A stretch of DNA of 64,000 bases from Odobenus rosmarus divergens (lineage: Eukaryota > Chordata > Mammalia > Carnivora > Odobenidae): positions 3,750,922-3,814,921 of the forward strand of contig NW_004450302.1 of NCBI RefSeq assembly GCF_000321225.1. The letters run 5' to 3'. Made by a program: the position numbers and the translations under genes. Each line of letters starts with the position of its first letter. The stretch's first letter is position 1. The notes beneath the pieces were generated by a model. That model was not told the origin of the DNA and searched no databases. It saw nothing but the letters and a program-made list of their open reading frames with translations. Shown here one piece after another: positions 52,880 to 62,889 of the stretch.

Positions 52880-53340
52880 CCTGGCCGGCCGCCTCCGCCT
52901 CCGCCGCCCCGACCGCCGCCTCGGCGGTCCATCCCTGCGGCGGGGGGCCTGTAGCCGCGGCGCTCGAGTAACAACCGCCGGCCGGGCCGGCCCCTCCCCC
53001 CCCGCCCAACGTCTGTCCTCAGGGCCGCTCCGCAGACCCGGCCTCGGCCGCCGCCGCCGCCGCCGCCGCCGCAGCGCTACGTGGCCGCCGCTCCGACGTC
53101 TCGCGACTCCCTTCCGAGCGCGCGAGGGCGAGCGGGGCCGGCGGGGCGGGCGGCGCGCGGGGAGGGAGGCAGGGGAGGGGGTGTGCGTGTGTGGTTGTGT
53201 GTGCGGAGCCGGGGGCAGGGAGGGAGGGCGAGCGGCGGCGAGAGCGCGCGCGCGCCCGCGGCCCCGTCCCTCGCCCGCCCCCCCATCCCCGCCCAACGGG
53301 GAGCCGACACCTCCCTCTGCCCGCCCCCCTGGCATCCCGG
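52880..53340 (-). other. ZNF652: ZNF652 exon 1 (5' untranslated, 5' end inferred)
   Basis: The 3' end is set by a strong donor on the minus strand, GGCCAGG|GTGAGT, with the last exon base at 52880. It is the only good donor I see in this CpG island on that strand. The transcription start cannot be read from sequence; the upper limit given here is a guess placed just inside the NRF1-like sites. The exon contains a (GGC)8 run (53047-53073) and an upstream ATG in strong context at 52932-52930. Further alternative 5' exons inside intron 1 cannot be excluded. Confidence 0.65.
53047..53073. repeat. (GCC)8 trinucleotide run in inferred 5'UTR
   Basis: Eight uninterrupted GCC units are followed by GCA on the plus strand; on the ZNF652 transcript this is a (GGC)8 run. 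Such runs are length-variable and can fold in RNA. It falls within inferred exon 1. Confidence 0.85.
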
Positions 53341-53357
53341 CCGCTGGGCGCGGCGGC

Positions 53358-53368
53358 GCGCATGCGCA
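53358..53368. promoter_or_regulatory. NRF1-like site
   Basis: GCGCATGCGCA matches the palindromic NRF1 consensus YGCGCAYGCGCR apart from its first position. It lies inside the ZNF652 CpG island, just upstream of the inferred exon 1. Binding is inferred from the motif only. Confidence 0.6.
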
Positions 53369-53511
53369 GCCCCTCGGGCCGGCCCTGGCGCACCTTTTCT
53401 CCCCGCTGCCACAATGTGAGCGCCCCGCCGCCCAGATAACCGCCGACTCCCGCTCCACCCCCGCCTTCCCCCACTCCGCCCACTGCCGAGCGCCCAGGTA
53501 AAGGCGTGGAC

Positions 53512-53523
53512 TGCGCGTGCGCA
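53512..53523. promoter_or_regulatory. NRF1 consensus site
   Basis: Read on the minus strand, TGCGCACGCGCA is a full match to YGCGCAYGCGCR. It sits at the right edge of the CpG island, about 145 bp from the other NRF1-like site. Confidence 0.6.
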
Positions 53524-53746
53524 CCTCTCTCCCTGGGTCTGGGGGCGTGGTTGCTGAAAGGAAGCCAAAACGCAGAGTGGGAGGGAGCTTGGGGCGGAGG
53601 GTGTGAGTCTCCCCGAAGTAGGGGCGGGTTAGGATTAAGGAAAGGTAAAGTGAAGAAAAGGGGCCGAAGTAGGAAAGTGGGCCCAAGTGAGATTTAGAAG
53701 TAAAGGAGCCTTTGGCTTATGAAATAAAATTAAAAAAGAACCCGTG

Positions 53747-53778
53747 GCCTCTGTTCCTGGAGGCCTCTGTTCCTGGAG
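53747..53778. repeat. Short tandem duplication (16 bp x 2)
   Basis: GGCCTCTGTTCCTGGA repeated head to tail just upstream of the CpG island. Confidence 0.85.
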
Positions 53779-54349
53779 GGTAGGGTGAGTGACAGAGGAC
53801 AGAAATAAAGGAGGCAAAATATAAGCAGTAGTGGTCAGTCACGAGATAAATGGGGACAGCTAATAAAACCTGGAGAAATTTAGAGATTGCCGGAATGGTC
53901 AGAAAAACAAATTTAGAGCGGCGTTTGTTCTGTGGCCAGGAATAGAGCATGTGTGTGTGCTTGAGACATTGAACTGCTGCAAGAAAGGAAGCCTCCATTG
54001 AAAGTATTACAGCATTATGACTAATTAGCTATTAATCATTAATATAATTAATGGTACTATTAGCTAACAAGGTAGCATTTATCCAAGTTCCGAGCCAAGA
54101 GAGGGTGTCCATAATTGCAAGTGCTTGGCATACAGAGAGAGGAAGTGAGGCAGGCAAGGTAAAGGCCTAGGGAGGAGAGGACCCAAGACAGCAACTTGGA
54201 GGGTCAGGATGACCCTTTCCCACAATAAACCAAACTTCCCTGATGTTTCCCAAATCTTATCTCCATTGGAACTCCTCATCCTCCTTCCATTATTAAAAGC
54301 ACACTTAACAAATGTCTTTGCATTAAGACCTATCTCTTTACGCATTTTC

Positions 54350-54550
54350 TTTTTTTTTTAAAGATTTTATTTATTTACTTGAGAGAGAGAGAATGAGAGA
54401 GAGAGAGAGCACATGAGAGGGGGGAGGGTCAGAGGGAGAAACAGACTCCCTGCTGAGCAGGGAGCCCGATGCGGGACTCGATCCTGGGACTCCAGGATCA
54501 TGACCTGAGCTGAAGGCAGCTGCCCAACCAACTGAGCCACCCAGGCGCCC
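54350..54550 (-). mobile_element. can-SINE
   Basis: Reverse SINEC, the first upstream of the promoter; TACGCATTT flanks. Confidence 0.93.
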
Positions 54551-54931
54551 TACGCATTTCCAATACAGATGCAGCTACTTCTCTCCAAAATAGCCACCCC
54601 TCCCTCTCCCCCCAACCCCCGGAAAAAAGTCCCTATAGCAAGTAAAATGGCCTGAATCTGGGATAGGGTTAGGGAAGAGATTGAAACTTGATACACAAAA
54701 GGGTTCCAGGGCTAGCCCTGTCCTTGGCACCTCTGAAAACAAATGCTCAGTCTTTATTATACTTGGACTCCACATTCCAGGGAGTGTAATTTGGCACCTT
54801 TGGGTTGTGTTCCTCAGTAGTGAGCGTCTTCAGTGGATAAACACTAAAGGTGACATCGTCATTCAGCAGGTAGAGAGAAAATCTTCAGGCAGAGCAGGAG
54901 GAAATAAGCATGCATAAATAATAAAAGACTT

Positions 54932-55062
54932 AGGGGCACCTGGTTGGCCCAGTTGGTGGAGCATGTGACTCTTGATCTCGGGGTTGTACCCCTGAGCCCA
55001 CCTTGCGTGTAGAGATTACTTAAAACAAACAAACAAATAAATAAATAAAATCTTAAAAAAAG
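54932..55062 (+). mobile_element. can-SINE, short old subtype
   Basis: Forward copy: GGGGCACCTGGTTGGCCCAG, then GTGTAGAGATTACTTAAAAC and AAAT repeats. Confidence 0.85.
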
Positions 55063-55309
55063 AAGATTTACTGTAAGAAAGAACTTGGCCTCCACGGGGG
55101 CTGGTGAGCCCCGAACATCTGACTGAGATGTTTAGTTTTGCCCTTCTAGGACATTTAATCCATTCCCTACTCTGCCTGTCCGGGCAATCCAGCTTGGAAG
55201 ACCGATGTGCAGAGCGATGGCTAAAGAAGCAAGGTAACCTTCCAAGTGTCTATGACTCTCCACCCACAGGCCAGCCCTCTGAAGGGCTCCTAGTAATTAC
55301 AACAGTAAT

Positions 55310-55500
55310 ATTATTGCCTTCCACTTGAGGAGTGCTTTATGGTTTCTGCAGGGAAGTTATGTCCATTATCTCATGAGATCTTCCAACAACTCTGTGAGGC
55401 CAGCAGGACAGGTATTATTATTCCCAATGAAGGAAATTTGGGCCAAGGAAGGCTTAATGGCCCAGTCGATCACTCAACCTAGAAAACAATGGAGGGTTTG
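55310..55500 (-). mobile_element. MIR
   Basis: Reverse MIR: GTCCATTATCTCATGAGATC, AACTCTGTGAGGCCAGCAGG, TATTATTATTCCCAATGAAG. Confidence 0.65.
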
Positions 55501-56046
55501 ACTCTGAAAGACTGCTACGTATTCCTGTGGGTAAAAACAGGTAGCCTTGGCACGTGATAGAGAATAATTCAGTTCTACACCTGCATCTCCTTTCTTTCAT
55601 GTGTTTTCCCCTTTTCTTCTCTTCAGGACCCTAGGACTTGCCCCTGTGTGTCTGAGGCCTTGGTGACCAGTACTTTGGAAGGCCTTGGGCCGCAGGACTT
55701 AACAAGGAGATCCCAGTTGCTCTGCTCTCTCTTAACTCTTCCCTTTCATGTATTTACCCACAGCAGGGGGCTGCAGACCAGTGTCCTCTCTCGACATGTC
55801 ATAAGAAGACGGCCTCTGCTGTCAGCCAGACTGCAAAGCCCATGCCCCCTTCTTCAGTGGCTGGCATTACAACTGACAGTCAATGTAAGCACCATTTTTT
55901 TTTTTTTTTTGCAAGCACCATTTAGCACCCACAGCTGGTCTCACTGGAAGATCAGGCTTCTGTCCTCCTGGTTTCCTGGCTTTGGATAGTTCTTCACTAA
56001 CTTCTTCATTAAGGCAGTGGACAAAACCCAGTAGAAGCCATTTTTT

Positions 56047-56244
56047 AAAAAAAGATTTTATATATTTTTTTGACAGAGAGAGAGAGAGAGGGAGAGGGCA
56101 TGAGCTGGGGGAGCAGCAGAGAGAGAGGGAGAAGCAGACTCCTCGTTGAGCAAGGAGCCCAACACAGGGCTTGATCCGGGAATCCTGTGATCATGACCTG
56201 AGCCGAAGGCAGCCGCTTAACTAACTGAGCCACTCAGGCGCCCC
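56047..56244 (-). mobile_element. can-SINE
   Basis: Reverse SINEC, duplication TAGAAGCCATTT; 30 bp from the next copy in opposite orientation. Confidence 0.94.
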
Positions 56245-56274
56245 ATAGAAGCCATTTAAAAAAAAAAGGTTTAG

Positions 56275-56465
56275 GGGCGCCTGGGTGGCTCAGTCGTTAA
56301 GCGTCTGCCTTCGGCTCAGGTCATGACCCCAGGGTCCTGGGATGGAGCCCCGCATCAGGCTTCCTGCTCGGCGGGAAGCTCGCTTCTCCCCCCTCCCACT
56401 CCCCCTGCTTGTGTTCCCTCTCTTACTGTGTCTCTCTCTGTCAAAAAATAAAATGTTAAAAAAAA
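56275..56465 (+). mobile_element. can-SINE
   Basis: Forward SINEC with AAAAAGGTTTAG at both sides (56263-56274, 56466-56477). Confidence 0.94.
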
Positions 56466-56511
56466 AAAAAGGTTTAGTAGACACACACATTTGCATGCAC
56501 GCACACACACA

Positions 56512-56995
56512 CACAGGAATATTACTCAGCCATAAAAAAAAGATGAGATCTTGCCATTTACAACAAGGAGGGACCCAAAGGGTATTATGCTAAGTGAACT
56601 AAGTCAGAGAAAGACAAATACCATATGATATCAGTTAGAAGTGGAATCTAAAAAACCAAACAAATGAATAAACAAACAAAAAGCAGAATCAGACCTACAA
56701 ATGCAGAGAACAGACTGATGGTTGCCGGAGGGGAAGAAACGTGGGGTTGGACAAAATGGGGGGAGGGAAGTGGGAGATACAGGCTCCCAGTGATGGAATG
56801 AATAAGTCACAGGAGTTAAAGGCACTGCAAGGGAATATAGTCAGTGATATTGTAATAGGACTGTATGGTGACAGGTGGTAGCTACACTCCTGGTGAGCAC
56901 GGCATAAGGCAGCGAGAGGCCGAATCGCTCTGTTGTACCCCTGAAACTAAGGTGACATTGTTTGTCAACTATACTCAAATAAATAAATAAATAGT
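56512..56995 (+). mobile_element. L1 3'-end fragment
   Basis: Begins at an ACAC-rich tract and reads GGAATATTACTCAGCCATAA, then the usual L1 tail ending in (AAAT)n. It is 5' truncated and carries no coding capacity. Confidence 0.8.
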
Positions 56996-57992
56996 TTTAG
57001 TATAAAGTTCTGCACACTTTGACAGTTCTGAAAATCTTCAAAAATTTCATTTAAACAGCAGCAGATATATCTGGTTCTTTAAACGGCCTCATACAAGCTC
57101 CCAGTTCACTGCATTTCCTCACTCCCCAAGCTTCCGGGAATGTATCCACAGTCCCTGATAGTTCTTACCACCTCTACTTAAATAGGGGCGGTGGCTGTGG
57201 CTCTCTGTCCCCTCATTAATCTAAGCTGCTTCTAGCACACCAGACTTGGGGCCAGGGCCCTGGTCATGGGCTCCTAGGTTCTCATACCTGCTGTGCTGCA
57301 ACCTTTACTCAATCCCTTCACCTTTTAGACTTTGCAAAAAAGACAGGATTTTCCGGCTCTTAGAGTCTTCCAGATCTGGTACCTAGGATTCTATTCTAGA
57401 AAGTTGACTTTGTTCGCTAATATCTTACAATGCCAATCCTTTGCTGAGAATCACTAACCGGTTCCTATCTCTGAGCCTTGCCTACAAGAAGCTGCCCCCT
57501 TCACAGAATGGAGAAAGCTGGCCTGGACTCTCCTGTTTTATTCACTTCTTCTCTAAGTGATGGGGTGTAGAGACAGATCAGAAAGATGGACTTCGGGCTT
57601 TTCTGCCATAGGGCTTGCATGCATATGTGCCCTCGTGCGGCGTGTATGTATGTTTCTGTCCAGTCTTAAAGGGATATGGGTCAAGGGCACTTTCGCTCTG
57701 TGACCCCTCACCTCCCACCACACCTGCTTGAATTCTAGTGAAGAGGCGAGATAAATGCCAGGATGTCCTAGAAGAAAAAGAGAGCACACCCAAAAAGGCC
57801 AGACCCATGAATGCAGCTGTTTTGCACTGGGGATAGAGGTGAGGGAGGCTATTGGGATAGCCAGTGTCCCTTTGGGCAAAGCTTGGTTTCAGCTGCAACA
57901 TGGCCTGAGGCCATCATCGGGCTCACAGCCCGCTGCCACTATAGTCTCTCATCAAAATGCATTTTATAATTATTTTTTTAATATATAGATAT

Positions 57993-58158
57993 TTATAAGA
58001 TCTTATTTATTTATTCGTCAGAGAGAGAGAGAGCGAACAAGCAGGGGAGAAGCTCCCCACTGGGCAAGGAGCCCGATGTGGGGCTCAATCCCAGGACCCC
58101 GGGATCATGACCTGAGCCGAAGGCAGACACCTAACTGACTGAGACACCCAGGCGCCCC
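57993..58158 (-). mobile_element. can-SINE
   Basis: Reverse SINEC with short body and head GAGACACCCAGGCGCCCC. Confidence 0.9.
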
Positions 58159-59847
58159 TCCCCTGCCCATTTTTTTTTTTTTCTAAATAGCAAATAACGA
58201 GGTCTGGATTTTAAGGGTCAAATGGCCAGAACTTGGGTCTCCAGGATCCAAGTCCCGGACTTTGTGACATGGTGCCGCAGCCCTTTGCTGGATACCAGAC
58301 AAAGCAAATTAAACAGATGTGGTCTCTGCTCTCTGGAAGTTTGGACTTAAATGGACAGCCACAATTCCGGCAAACATAAAAGGACAAAGTGATTCACAGT
58401 CAATTCACATATGCCAGTAAATAAATGAGTTAAACAGGTAAGGAAAGCTATGTTTACCTGGTCTACTAATTTTTTTTTTTTAATCTATTAGTAGAGAGGG
58501 CAATGTTAATGAGGCTCAGGTCTTCAGCCAGGCCCACCTCTGCCTACTTCACATATGGAAAAATACCGTAGTTGTGCCGTACGTTCTTTCGTACTTTCGG
58601 TTCCGTGTCTTCAACAGTGTGTCACCATTCCTGGAACAACTACCGAGTGTCACACAAGGTGGGAATCAAGAACCATCATTATGAAATCATCTCTGCCCTT
58701 AAGTGACATCTTCAACCGTTTTCCTAAAGCAAACGGCTGCAAAAGCTTCCATTCACTTCGCCTCTACGACCTCTATTGTTGGGAAAAGGACAGATCAACT
58801 CAGTGCCCATCCTATTGTTAGAGGGCCTGAGATTCATGTTTATCCATGCAAGACAGCCGGTTAGGACAGCTCAGAGGTGGGTTTGGAATCTGGGGGACAT
58901 TGGTATTATTCCAGAGAAGCAAGGCCACCATCCCACCTGCAACAGCTTAGCTTCTGTGTATCTAAGCGAAGGCAGAGAGGACCCTGGGGTTAGGGAATGT
59001 GGGCAGCTGAGGGCAGGAACCCCAGCAGAACATCCTCCTATGCTGAACTCTAGCAGCCCAATACCTCCCCTGGGGGTTCTGCCTCAGGGTCTGTCTCCAC
59101 AGTGATCTAAGGTAGTTAGGTCCAAATTGTGTTTGCGTCTTTAAAGAGGCTCACAGATTCTTTGAGGCAGCATGCTTAATTGTTGTCTGTAATTGATGTG
59201 ACATACGCCCCAGAGGCATGCACTGAGGTCCAATTGAAGTGATGGTTTTTTAAAAAATTGGAATTAATTAATTAAAGAAGGCAGCTGTACTGGGCTGTGA
59301 GTTAGTGCCAAACTCCGTAACCCTAAACCAGCCAACCCACCCAACCGGCCTCACCACCTGAGGAACAATCCTGAGGTTCTCACGGAGGTGGGATGGGAGA
59401 CCTGGGAGGCAGTGCAGGAAGCGAGGGCTGCAAGGGAGAAGTTGGGGGGTGGTTGTGGTGGGGGGGGTCAGGAGACCCTCTCCTTTCATAACCCCCCAGA
59501 ATCTTGGCTCTTGTTTGGGTGTCAAAAGAAGTGTGTTGGGGGGACTAGGGAACTGCAGGAAAGGGAAGGCAAGGTCCAAGGTGAGATTATGGGGAGGGGC
59601 AGTCAAGGGACAAGAGGGGGTTCAGGGTTGGGGTGTTGGCCACAGTGAAGCAAGATGGACCTGTTCAGGTGAGGACTACGAAGACTGGGGGTGAAGAGGA
59701 CCCTGTGGGCGGAGCTCAGAGGAGGTGGAGCCCAGATGTGGAGGCGGGAACATGGCGCCTGGGGCCTCTGGCATTCAGAGGAGGTATTAATTAAACCCCT
59801 GACCCGAGGTGGTTAACAAAGCTGCGGCAGCTTTTCATATGAGTTGA

Positions 59848-59892
59848 GTTAATAACAATAATAACAATAATAATAACAATTAACGATAATGA
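59848..59892. repeat. (AATAAC)-type simple repeat
   Basis: Degenerate AATAACAATAAT units. Confidence 0.85.
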
Positions 59893-60076
59893 GACCTTAT
59901 CTGCAGCAAGTTATTCCTAGAGCTTTGTAGGCATTAAGTCATTAATTCTTCTGGCCCCTCGGGCCACCTTTCTCTAGCTGTAATGGGAGTGCAAGAGGAC
60001 ACAGACAACCCTTGTGCCTTCCGGCCTGTTGCCATTGGCTGGGCGGGGTAGTTCATTTACAGAGAGAGAAAATCCA

Positions 60077-60168
60077 GGGTTCTTTAGGGCTTCATAAACT
60101 GTTACAAGCTTTTTCATTTATTCAGAAATGATGCGTAAACGGGATGAGTATAGAAATGTAGAACTCGG
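60077..60168 (+). repeat. Inverted repeat, left arm (92 bp)
   Basis: The reverse complement of 61471-61562 matches this segment at 88 of 92 positions without gaps (GGGTTCTTTAGGGCTTCATA near the outer end). The spacer is 1.3 kb. Confidence 0.95.
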
Positions 60169-60299
60169 TCACCACAAATGCCTAAAGAACTTTGATGTGA
60201 AAACTCAAATGAGAGTCATCATCCTTATCCTGGTCAAGACCAAAGACAATTAAAGCATGCATTGTATAGCATGTTTTTCTTTCTATTTATTTATTTATT

Positions 60300-60480
60300 T
60301 ATTTTAACGGTTTTATTTATTTATTTACTTGACAGAGAGAGACATAGCGAGAGAGGGAACACAAGCAGGGTGAGTGGGAGAGGGAGAAGCAGGCTTCCCG
60401 CCGAGCAGGGAGCCCGATGCGGGGCGCGATCATGACCTGAGCCAAAGGCAGACGCTTAACGGCTGAGCCACCCAGGCACC
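60300..60480 (-). mobile_element. can-SINE with small internal deletion
   Basis: Reverse SINEC lacking the usual CCCAGGACCCTGG segment near 60430; lies inside the inverted-repeat spacer, just before the MaLR LTR. Confidence 0.92.
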
Positions 60481-60483
60481 CAG

Positions 60484-60958
60484 ATGTCCATATTCTAAAG
60501 ATGTCCACATCCTAATTCCTGGCACCTATGAATATGTTACCTCATTTGGCAAAAGGGACTTTGCAGATGGGATGAAGGTAAGGATCCTGAGATGCAGACT
60601 TTATCCTGGATGATCTGGTGGGTCCAGTGTACTCATGAAGGTCCTTAGAAGAGAGAGACAGGAGCGTTGGAGGCAGAGAGGGAGAGGCGCCATGGAAGCA
60701 AGGGTCAGGATGCTGTGAGTGCTAGCTCTGAAGATGGGAGAGGAACATGAGCCAAGGAGTGTGGACAGCCTCGAGCAATGAGTAGGCAAAGGACGGATCT
60801 CCCCTAGAGCCTCCAGAAGGAACACAAGCTATGGACACCTTGATTTGGGCCCAGAAAAACTTCTGACCCCCAGAACTGTAGGATAATAAATCTGTGTTGT
60901 TTGAAGCCCCTACATTGGTGGTGATGTGTTACAACAGCAGTAGAAAACGAATACAGCT
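60484..60958 (+). mobile_element. Ancient MaLR/MLT1-type LTR (ERVL-MaLR), non-coding
   Basis: The sequence shows the hallmarks of a MaLR solo LTR: CTAATTCCTGGCACCTATGA near the start, GGGACTTTGCAGATG, CCTAGAGCCTCCAGAAGGAA, AGAACTGTAGGATAATAAAT and an end near AACGAATACA. No internal viral genes are present. The subfamily is not assigned. Confidence 0.75.
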
Positions 60959-61004
60959 CCCCATTACTTACAGGGAAATCAGAACCACTCTGCAAGGCAT
61001 TCAA

Positions 61005-61375
61005 GAGCTTTGGGTTATCTGCTCCCCCACTGCCTGCCAGGCTTTACCTACTGAACTTCTCCGGGATCCTCAAGAGGCCATGGCCTCTCTTACTCCAGTG
61101 CATTTGCATGTGCTGTTTCTTCCACCAGGAACACGGGCTCCTCACTTGTTTGTCTGGCAAAGTTCTCATCCTTTCTGTCTCAGCTCAAACAATACCTCCT
61201 CTGTGAAGCCTTTCCTGGGGCTCCTTTCCTGCATTTCATATGCGCTCCCATTAAAGGACCTGTCTGTTCTCTCCCTGGACTATAAGCTATTTGAGGGCAC
61301 AGGATGTCTCTTCTTGCCTTTGATCTCCCTTTGCGCCAGGCACGGCCCCCGGTACCTGAAATAAAGGTCCCCAGA
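61005..61375 (+). mobile_element. L2 LINE remnant
   Basis: L2 3' region with CATTTGCATGTGCTGTTTCT, TGTCTCAGCTCAAACAATAC, CTGTGAAGCCTTTCCTGGGG and the terminal TGAGGGCACAGGATGTCT to AATAAAGGT part. The open frame across it is a chance remnant. Confidence 0.75.
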
Positions 61376-61470
61376 AACTAGAGCTTTTATCCGGACTTGT
61401 GCCCTGGATGTGATGCAGCCCCTCCTGCCCCATCTCTCCTTCCATAACAAGCACTGGGAGAGCCTTCCCT

Positions 61471-61562
61471 CCCAATTCTACATTTCTGTACTCATCCCGT
61501 TTACGCATCATTTCTAAATAAATGAAAAAGCTTGTAACAGTTTATGAAGCCCTAAAGAACCC
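61471..61562 (-). repeat. Inverted repeat, right arm (92 bp)
   Basis: Pairs with 60077-60168, four mismatches. It follows directly on the L2 remnant. The enclosed segment has a can-SINE, a MaLR LTR and an L2. Confidence 0.95.
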
Positions 61563-61791
61563 CTCCAAGTGAGAGATGAAGACAAAGGAAATCAGTCATA
61601 GCAGCATTTCAAGTTCAAGAAAGAAAAAGGCACAAATCAAAGTTTTGTAATAGTCCCATTGCACCTACAGTGTACAAGTGTACAACGCTTCCTCTCCGGG
61701 TCTCGGTTTCTTCAGCTGGGAAATGGGTCTAGAGACAAGCTACACAGAAACAGGAACTGTGGTGGCTTCAGACACCATCATATCCTCCCCT

Positions 61792-61803
61792 CCCCCCCCC
61801 CCC
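61792..61803. repeat. Poly-C run (12 C)
   Basis: Twelve consecutive C at the edge of the zinc-finger pseudogene. Confidence 0.9.
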
Positions 61804-61814
61804 GGCACTGCTCT

Positions 61815-62190
61815 TTACTCTCAAGTGAGTTCTCAGGTGTTGGGTGCTGCAGATCTTGGGGGAGACTTTCCCACATTCTTTGGATTCATGGTTTCTAATA
61901 GGCACGCCAATGGTAGGTATCATCGTCTTGAGCAAAGGGTTCCCCACAGTCACTGCATTCATGGAACTAAGTTCCAGAATACTGAGTCAGATGTGTCTTC
62001 CGAACCTCCAAACTCACCTGAGGGCTCTCCCATGGACACATCAGACACAGAGTTTCTTTCCAGTAGGAATTCTCTGATGTTGTATAAGAAGGTTACTCCA
62101 CCCAAATAAAGACTTATTCACATTTATTACACTTATGAACATTTTCCCCTGTATGAATTCTCTGATGTTTAATGAGAAGTAAAAGGCAAA
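61815..62190 (-). pseudogene. Decayed C2H2 (KRAB-type) zinc-finger pseudogene fragment
   Basis: On the minus strand, remnants of at least four zinc-finger units are readable: a linker HQRIHTGE followed by CNKCE then a stop (62185-62110); a second finger tail HQRIPTGK in another frame (near 62100-62050); ECSDCGEPFAQ (near 61965-61920); and KECGKV followed by HLRTHLRV (near 61890-61815). The TGE-type linkers and QRIHTGE wording are typical of the large KRAB zinc-finger family rather than ZNF652. Frameshifts and stops show it is dead. No start, KRAB box or splice structure is visible, and whether it was a processed copy or a local gene is unknown. Confidence 0.75.
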
Positions 62191-62574
62191 TGGAGGTCTC
62201 AATAAAGGCCTATTATACACCCAGCCCTGTGCTCAGTGTTCGGAAGGAGTCCAGAATGTACAGAACGGCCTCTGCCCTCTAGAAGCTTGCAACCTGGTTG
62301 AGGAGACAAGATTTGTGTGCATGAAACAGTGGGGGAGCACGAGATGCTGTGTAATCACACCAAGCTGCATAGTTTAATGGAATTAAATGAGAATTCACAG
62401 AAAAGAGCATTCCACCAGAGATGAGGGAAAGGTGGCGGTGAGGATGCTAGGCTTTAGCTGGACCTGAAAGGATTGTAGGGCTGAGGCTGGAGGACAGAAG
62501 AGGAAGGTGTTTGGGATGTGGCTCTAGAGGGATGAAAATATCCTTCCGTAGGAATTCACTGGTTTGGATTTTGG

Positions 62575-62682
62575 AAGAGAGAGGGAGAAAGGGAGAGATG
62601 GAGGGAGGGAGGGAGGGAGAAGGAGGGAGGGGAGGAAAGGAAAGGAAAAGAAAAGAAAAAGGAAAGGAAAGGAAGGAAACTC
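62575..62682. repeat. Purine-rich GGGA/GGAAA simple repeat
   Basis: About 100 bp of almost pure G/A on the plus strand, made of GAGGGAGG, AAAGG and AAAAG units. The open frames across it are low-complexity artefacts. Confidence 0.9.
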
Positions 62683-62862
62683 TTTCCAATATAGTGAGTT
62701 GCCCCTCCATTCCAGAAACTCCCTCAGACTTAGGGCAGCAGCCTTTGAAAATTTTATTTCTCTAATGCGTTTCTTGTTTTAGAGCTCCAACCACTTTCAC
62801 TTTTCCAGGCCACTGAAGAAGGAACCCTCTAGCACTGCAATTCATATGCGCAGCCCCCTATG

Positions 62863-62889
62863 CCCCCCCCCCCCCCCCCCCCCCCCCCC
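62863..62889. repeat. Poly-C run (27 C)
   Basis: Twenty-seven consecutive C, with more C blocks at 62935-62955. The length in the assembly may be inexact. Confidence 0.95.

Larger units (their letters stand above)
52430..53560 (-). promoter_or_regulatory. ZNF652: CpG-island promoter of ZNF652
   Basis: This is a sharply bounded GC-rich, CpG-rich block of about 1.1 kb in otherwise AT-rich DNA. It contains several GC boxes (GGGGCGGGC near 53143-53152) and no obvious TATA box, as expected for a housekeeping-type promoter with dispersed starts. The minus-strand donor at 52880 and the ZNF652 coding exons to the left orient it. The right-hand half could also drive a divergent transcript. Confidence 0.85.

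Noticed and set aside
52381..53686. Several overlapping long open frames (up to about 300 codons) on both strands of the CpG island
   Set aside because: Stop codons are rare in GC-rich DNA, the frames overlap each other on both strands, and they read as low-complexity Arg/Pro/Gly. Only the frames linked to the ZNF652 start are kept, as findings.
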